This document shows positions 60,263-64,000 of a DNA stretch of 64,000 nucleotides, one piece after another. Both the position numbers and the translations under genes were made by a program. The DNA is taken from the NCBI GenBank assembly GCA_965240325.2, contig OZ251250.1:1-64000 (forward strand). Direction: 5' to 3'. This DNA is from Rebecca billardiae RCC1528. Taxonomy: Eukaryota; Haptophyta. The notes beneath the pieces were generated by a model, which was not told the origin of the DNA, did no database searches, and saw only the letters and a list, made by a program, of their open reading frames with translations. The number at the start of each line of letters is the position of its first letter. The first letter of the stretch is position 1.

Positions 60263-62148
60263 GAGGAGGAGGAGGAGGGCGAGGGCGGCGGGGCGGACGA
60301 CGCGGCGGACGACGCGGCGCGCGAGGCGGCCGCCGTCGCCCGCCTCTCCGCCCTCCCGATGGACGCGCTCCTCCTCGAGACTCTGCTGAATGCGCTGCAC
60401 AGCTCACTGGCGGACGACAAAGCGCTGCCCATCGACGCGGCCGACGTCTACCAGGTGAGTAGAGCCATTACCCGGGCTTGTTAGGGGGATTACCCTGTTT
60501 TACCCGGGTTGCGTGCGGGCGCGCGCCGCGCGGGCGGTGGGGCCCTGCGGAGGTGCGGCTGTGTGGGCGTGGGGGCGGGGAGGGACGCGCGCAGTGTGCG
60601 CGCGCGCGCTCACTCGCCGCCACGCCACGCCCGCGCCGCCCCGCGCGCATGCCGCGCGGCCGCGCGCGCCGCGCGCCGTGCGCAGAAGCACATGCAGCCC
60701 GCCAAGCCGCCGTCGGTGACGCTCGACGCGAAGAAGTCGACGCACAAGCAGGTCGCCAAGTTCTTCAAGGCGCAGCAGAAGGCCAAGCTGCTCACCACCA
60801 AGGAGCACAAGGGTGAGTCCGAGCCAAACCCTAACCCTACACCCTACACAACCCTAACCCTACACCCTAACCCTACACCCTACAAACCTAAGCGGCGCCG
60901 CTCGGCGGGGGCGACGGTGGCTGGGGCGCGGCGCGGCGGTGGCGGGCGCGGTGGAGGAGGAGTCGCGGGCGCGGGCGGGTGGGGAGGGCACGGGCGGGCG
61001 TGGCGTCGGCCGCGCCTGCCCCGCGGGGGCTCAGCGGGCGGCGGGTGGACGCGGCCGGCGCGCGACCGCGCCCGCGTGCCGCCGCGCGTCGCGCGGGCAG
61101 CGGCCGAGCGCGCGCTGAGACGCGCTGCGCCGCGGCGCGCCTTCGCCCCGCGCGCGGCCGGCAGGCGACATCAAGGTGGTCGGCGTCGACCGCGCGCACG
61201 CGCTGTACACCGCGCACGCCGTCTCGTGGCCGATCGAGCGCAAGGCCGGCGCGGCGGGCGGCGCGGGCGGCGCTGACACGGACGGTCGCGGTGCGCTGGA
61301 GGCGGAGCTGGCCGCCGTGACGCGCTCGGCGCCGCCGCGGATCCGGGAGCTGTACGGCCCGACGCACTACCTCGAGAAGCTCTGGCTGGCGCAGGGGCAG
61401 CCCAAGAGCGCGCTGCTCCCGCGCGAGGAGGCGGAGGAGCTGCTCCTCGCCTACATCGACAAGCACGGGCTGGGCGCGGCCGCGCCCGCCGCGGCCGAAG
61501 GCGGCGGCGGTGGCGGCGCGGAGGGCGAGGCCGAGGAGGAGGAGGCGGTGACGCTGGACGACCTGCTGATCGAGACGCTGTACAAGGTGGCGGGCCAGCG
61601 CAAGACGCGCGACGAGTACCCGCAGGCCGCGCCGCTCTCCGAGGTCGAGGTGGGCCGCGCGCGGCGCTCGGCGCGCGGCGCGCGGCGCGCGGCGGGCGGC
61701 GGGCGACTCCGCGCGGTGCGACGCGGCGCGGCGCGCCGCGCTGTGGCGTGATGGGGCCGCGCCCCGCCCCCGCCCCGCCCGCGCCCTGCCGCCGCCCCTT
61801 CAGGCCAAGTTCGGCGAGCGGCTGCAGCTGTGGCACAGCGTCGAGGTCGACGGCCTCGAGCCGCGCGCCAAGAAGGGCCCGCTGCCACGCGTGCTGATCG
61901 CAGCCGGCCGCGCGGCGGGGCACAACAAGACGACCGTCTCCGGACTCGAGACGTTCCGGGTGGACCCGGACGAGCTCGCGCGGTACGGCAAGAAGCTGTT
62001 CAACTGCACCGCGTCGGTGGCGGAGCTGCCCGGGAAGCACAACCACGACAAGGAGGTCACGCTGCAGGGCCACTGCCTGCGCGAGCTGCACGAGCACCTC
62101 ATCCGCGTGTACAAGATCCCCAAGGAGCACATCGAGGTGAAGCGCTGA
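59549..62148 (+). CDS. EIF2D: Translation factor eIF2D (ligatin), 4 exons
   Basis: Exons 59549-60454, 60686-60812, 61165-61649 and 61804-62148 join in phase across GT-AG introns to 620 residues (human ~584). The N-terminus matches eIF2D: KKLRKDVADEFPEL, LKLKGSGTVLYQITGRPPAL, LWPTLYTLWALPHMLP, HLLKGADLMLPGVIVPDG, then a PUA-like region VAVGTMEVSA with a DALWSFGG tail. A 21-glycine run and acidic stretch (residues ~217-250) replace the usual linker. Exon 2 holds the SWIB/MDM2-like DAKKSTHKQVAKFFK. The C-terminus is a SUI1 domain: KTTVSGLETFRVDP, CTASVAELPGKHNHDKEV, LQGHCLRELHEHLIRVYKIP. eIF2D binds the ribosome and delivers or releases tRNA in initiation and recycling. ATG 59549 is placed by N-terminal family similarity. 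Confidence 0.93.
60197..60259 (+). repeat. (GGC)21 trinucleotide run coding poly-glycine in eIF2D
   Basis: Pure GGC repeat in frame, followed by GAG-rich codons. A run this long is prone to length change and could form G-rich secondary structure. It lies between the PUA region and exon 2, a linker in other eIF2D proteins. Confidence 0.95.
60826..60890 (+). repeat. Interstitial telomere-like CCCTAA/CCCTACA repeats in eIF2D intron 2
   Basis: Roughly ten units of ACCCTA(A) and CACCCTA in a row, the C-rich strand of TTAGGG-type telomeric repeat with CA interruptions. They start a few bases after the GTGAGT donor of intron 2 (60813). Confidence 0.9.
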
Positions 62149-62710
62149 CTCAGAATGCACTCAGTGACTGCCTGACTAGCAGCGTCTGGCACGCACTGCT
62201 GATAGGAGCTAGCGCAGTAAGCAGCGCAGCATCGTCGTCGCTGATCCGCGAGCCCGCGGAGCAGGCGAGCAGCAGCCGCACTCGGCGCGTTATACGCGGT
62301 ACGACGTCACTACCCGCGGGGTACCCGTGATGACTAGGCCGCTTGCGCGGCACGGCTCGGATGCTGCTACTGCGCGCGCCGGCGCTCAGTGACTCAGTAT
62401 CTGCTGACGTGACTCACTCGGATCGCGGCCGACGGCGCCGCGCGATCTCGGCTCGGCGGCATTGATGACTCGTCCGGCCGCGTGCCGCGCCGCCTACATC
62501 AAGCTGCTAGCTATAAAGTCTGACGAGATCGGCAGACTACTGTACTACACGACGAGCCGTGACCGTATAAACTGCGGGTACTACTAAAGCGCCCGTATGC
62601 CCCGCTCGGATATGGCCGCGGCCCGCGGCCCGCGTTTACGTTATCTGTGACTACGCGCCCCGAGTCTGACGGCCACGCCGCGCGCGAGCAGTATGCAGCA
62701 GGCCGCTGCG
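62149..62710. other. Spacer between eIF2D and the assembly gap
   Basis: Mixed-composition DNA with AT-richer stretches (for example CATCAAGCTGCTAGCTATAAAG at ~62498-62519). No gene is supported. The end adjacent to the gap could belong to the next gene. Confidence 0.45.
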
Positions 62711-62810
62711 NNNNNNNNNNNNNNNNNNNNNNNNNNNNNNNNNNNNNNNNNNNNNNNNNNNNNNNNNNNNNNNNNNNNNNNNNNNNNNNNNNNNNNNNNN
62801 NNNNNNNNNN
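62711..62810. other. Assembly gap (100 N)
   Basis: Exactly 100 undetermined bases, a common placeholder for a gap of unknown size. It probably interrupts the 5' part of the following gene. Confidence 0.98.
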
Positions 62811-64000
62811 GCCGCCGCGCTGGCGGACGAGCCGCTGTCGGCGCGCCCGGCGGCTTCGTCGGGGATACCGTCGGGCCCGGCCGAGCTCGAGCCGCCGGTC
62901 CCTTCGTTGGCACCACCGACCTCCGCCGCGCGGCTGGGCTCCCTCCGGCCTGTCGAGTCGAAGGCTCGCAGCGAGCGGCCACAGGATGCGCTCGACATCC
63001 TGAGTGCTGCCGCGGGCAGCGGCAGCGGCTCACCTTCGGGCACCACACCAGACGGCGGCGCCGCCGGAAGGCGGCACTCGCCCGGCACACTGGACCCGGA
63101 CGCTGGCTCGAGCAAGGGCGAAGATCCGTTCCTCGGCACGCCAGACAGCAAGGGCGACTCCGGCTCAGAGCGCTCGCTCCTCGGTGCTCTCCCGCCGCTC
63201 GGCGGCAAGCGCGGCGGCTCGGCCATGTCCAGCCTTGCAGGGCTGCCGCCACTTGGCGGCCCGGGCCACGCGAGCGCGCCACAGCCGGAGGGCGGCCTGG
63301 GCGGGTCGGCCCTGCAGCCGGCGGCGGAGAAGAAGATCCTCCTGCCCGGCGAGTCTCCGGACGACGGCAACGAGGAGGACATGCAGCGGCTGCGTGCCAT
63401 CGAGCGCAAGCTGCGTGAGATGCAAGCCGAGAGCCCGCCGCCGCCGCCGCCGCGGCCGGCGCAGCAGCACGACGCAGCGAGCGCCAAGCCAGCAGCTGCG
63501 CCTGCCGCCGCGCCGACCGTGCCGCCCAGAGAACAGGAGGCCAAGGTGAGCGCCAGCCCACGCCCCGCTGCACGCCAATACGCGCCCGCCCTCGCGTCGC
63601 CCGCGCCACCGCCACAGCCCCAACCCTGACCTGCGCGCCCCGGCCCGCACTCACCTTTCGCGCCTCCGCAGCCGCCGCCCGCGCCTGCCGCTCATGACGA
63701 CGACGATCTCGTGCTGGAGGACGACATCGCGGAGGAGATCGAGTCGCTCGAGGCCGACTCGTACCACTCGGACGCGGACGACTTTGAGGCCGAGTCGGAT
63801 AAGTCCGACGGGAAGTGGGTGCGTAGCGCACGCCTGCCGCGAAGCCGAGCGCCCACCCCCTCGGTCTGCGCGCGACGGGATGCGCAGCTTACGCGTCCGT
63901 GCGCACGCCTTCGCGCGGAACGCCATGCAATCGCCAGTAGAACCACGACAAGTCATTTGACCAGAGCCTTGAGGACTCGCGCATCAACGAAGACGGCTTT
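62811..64000 (+). CDS. Partial gene for an acidic, coiled-coil, low-complexity protein (function unknown)
   Basis: The exons read 62811-63545 (open from the gap), 63672-63818 and 63953-64000 (off the window), with GT-AG borders and phase 0 throughout. Exon 1 is Pro/Gly/Ser-rich with GALPPLGGKRGG and SLAGLPPLGG repeats, then a charged helix DMQRLRAIERKLREMQAE and a poly-Pro tract. Exon 2 is very acidic (DDDDLVLEDDIAEEIESLEA, ...DADDFEAESDKSDGK). Exon 3 begins SFDQSLEDSRINEDGF. Such acidic tails occur in centrosomal/ciliary scaffold proteins, but I cannot assign a family. The 5' end is lost in the gap and the 3' end lies beyond the window. Confidence 0.6.

Noticed and set aside
62641-63831. A minus-strand 396-codon frame spanning the N gap
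   Set aside because: It runs through undetermined bases and lies opposite a spliced plus-strand gene with consistent phase and acidic/coiled-coil protein character.

Overview
The window is a GC-rich, intron-containing eukaryotic nuclear segment, most likely from a unicellular alga. GT-AG introns are readable in four genes. A CSP41-type plastid protein carries an N-terminus that looks like a bipartite (signal plus transit) leader, which fits a secondary red-type plastid such as that of a haptophyte. The lineage is an inference; no marker gene is present. A 100-base N gap lies at 62711-62810.

Layout. (1) 1-6.7 kb holds single-copy housekeeping or signalling genes: a membrane hybrid histidine kinase (759-3948, 4 exons), a small COX7C-like respiratory subunit gene (4378-4811, 3 exons, the last with only 19 coding bases) and a GT32-like DXD glycosyltransferase (5480-6694). 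(2) 6.9-55.4 kb is a cluster of nine same-strand, intronless F-box/RCC1-repeat genes starting at 6978, 29586, 31457, 43518, 45289, 48255, 50104, 51985 and 53893. They are probably SCF ubiquitin-ligase substrate receptors of the yeast Saf1 type. (3) 8559-29465, between F-box genes 1 and 2, is a tandem array of ten roughly 2.09-kb units. Nine look identical and the left-most is divergent. Each unit has imperfect inverted ends and neighbouring units share a 7-bp CAGATTC, so the array looks like a transposon amplified into a satellite. (4) 33151-43517 is a duplicated glycosyltransferase-3'-end plus F-box gene segment broken by transposons. An element with TAGGTGGG ends (33523-40964) contains a MULE-like element with perfect 55-bp inverted ends and 9-bp target duplications (33898-39383), which contains a 719-bp element (36041-36759). 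A further 2.26-kb inverted-repeat element (41167-43423) splits the next spacer. (5) 47089-48199 is a foldback element with about 390-bp arms, ending 55 bp before the start codon of F-box gene 6. (6) 55.8-62.1 kb holds a divergent pair, CSP41-like (minus) and eIF2D (plus), with a 1.67-kb inverted-repeat element (57036-58705) inserted between them. (7) After the gap comes the partial 3' part of an acidic, coiled-coil protein gene running off the window.

How it fits together: the flanking genes are ordinary nuclear genes, and the centre is a fast-changing island. F-box/RCC1 genes have duplicated in tandem, exchanged blade segments and lost a propeller blade, while their spacers collected at least five kinds of inverted-repeat element, one of which became a 21-kb satellite. 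The sequence does not show the substrates of the F-box proteins or a transposase I can identify for any element.
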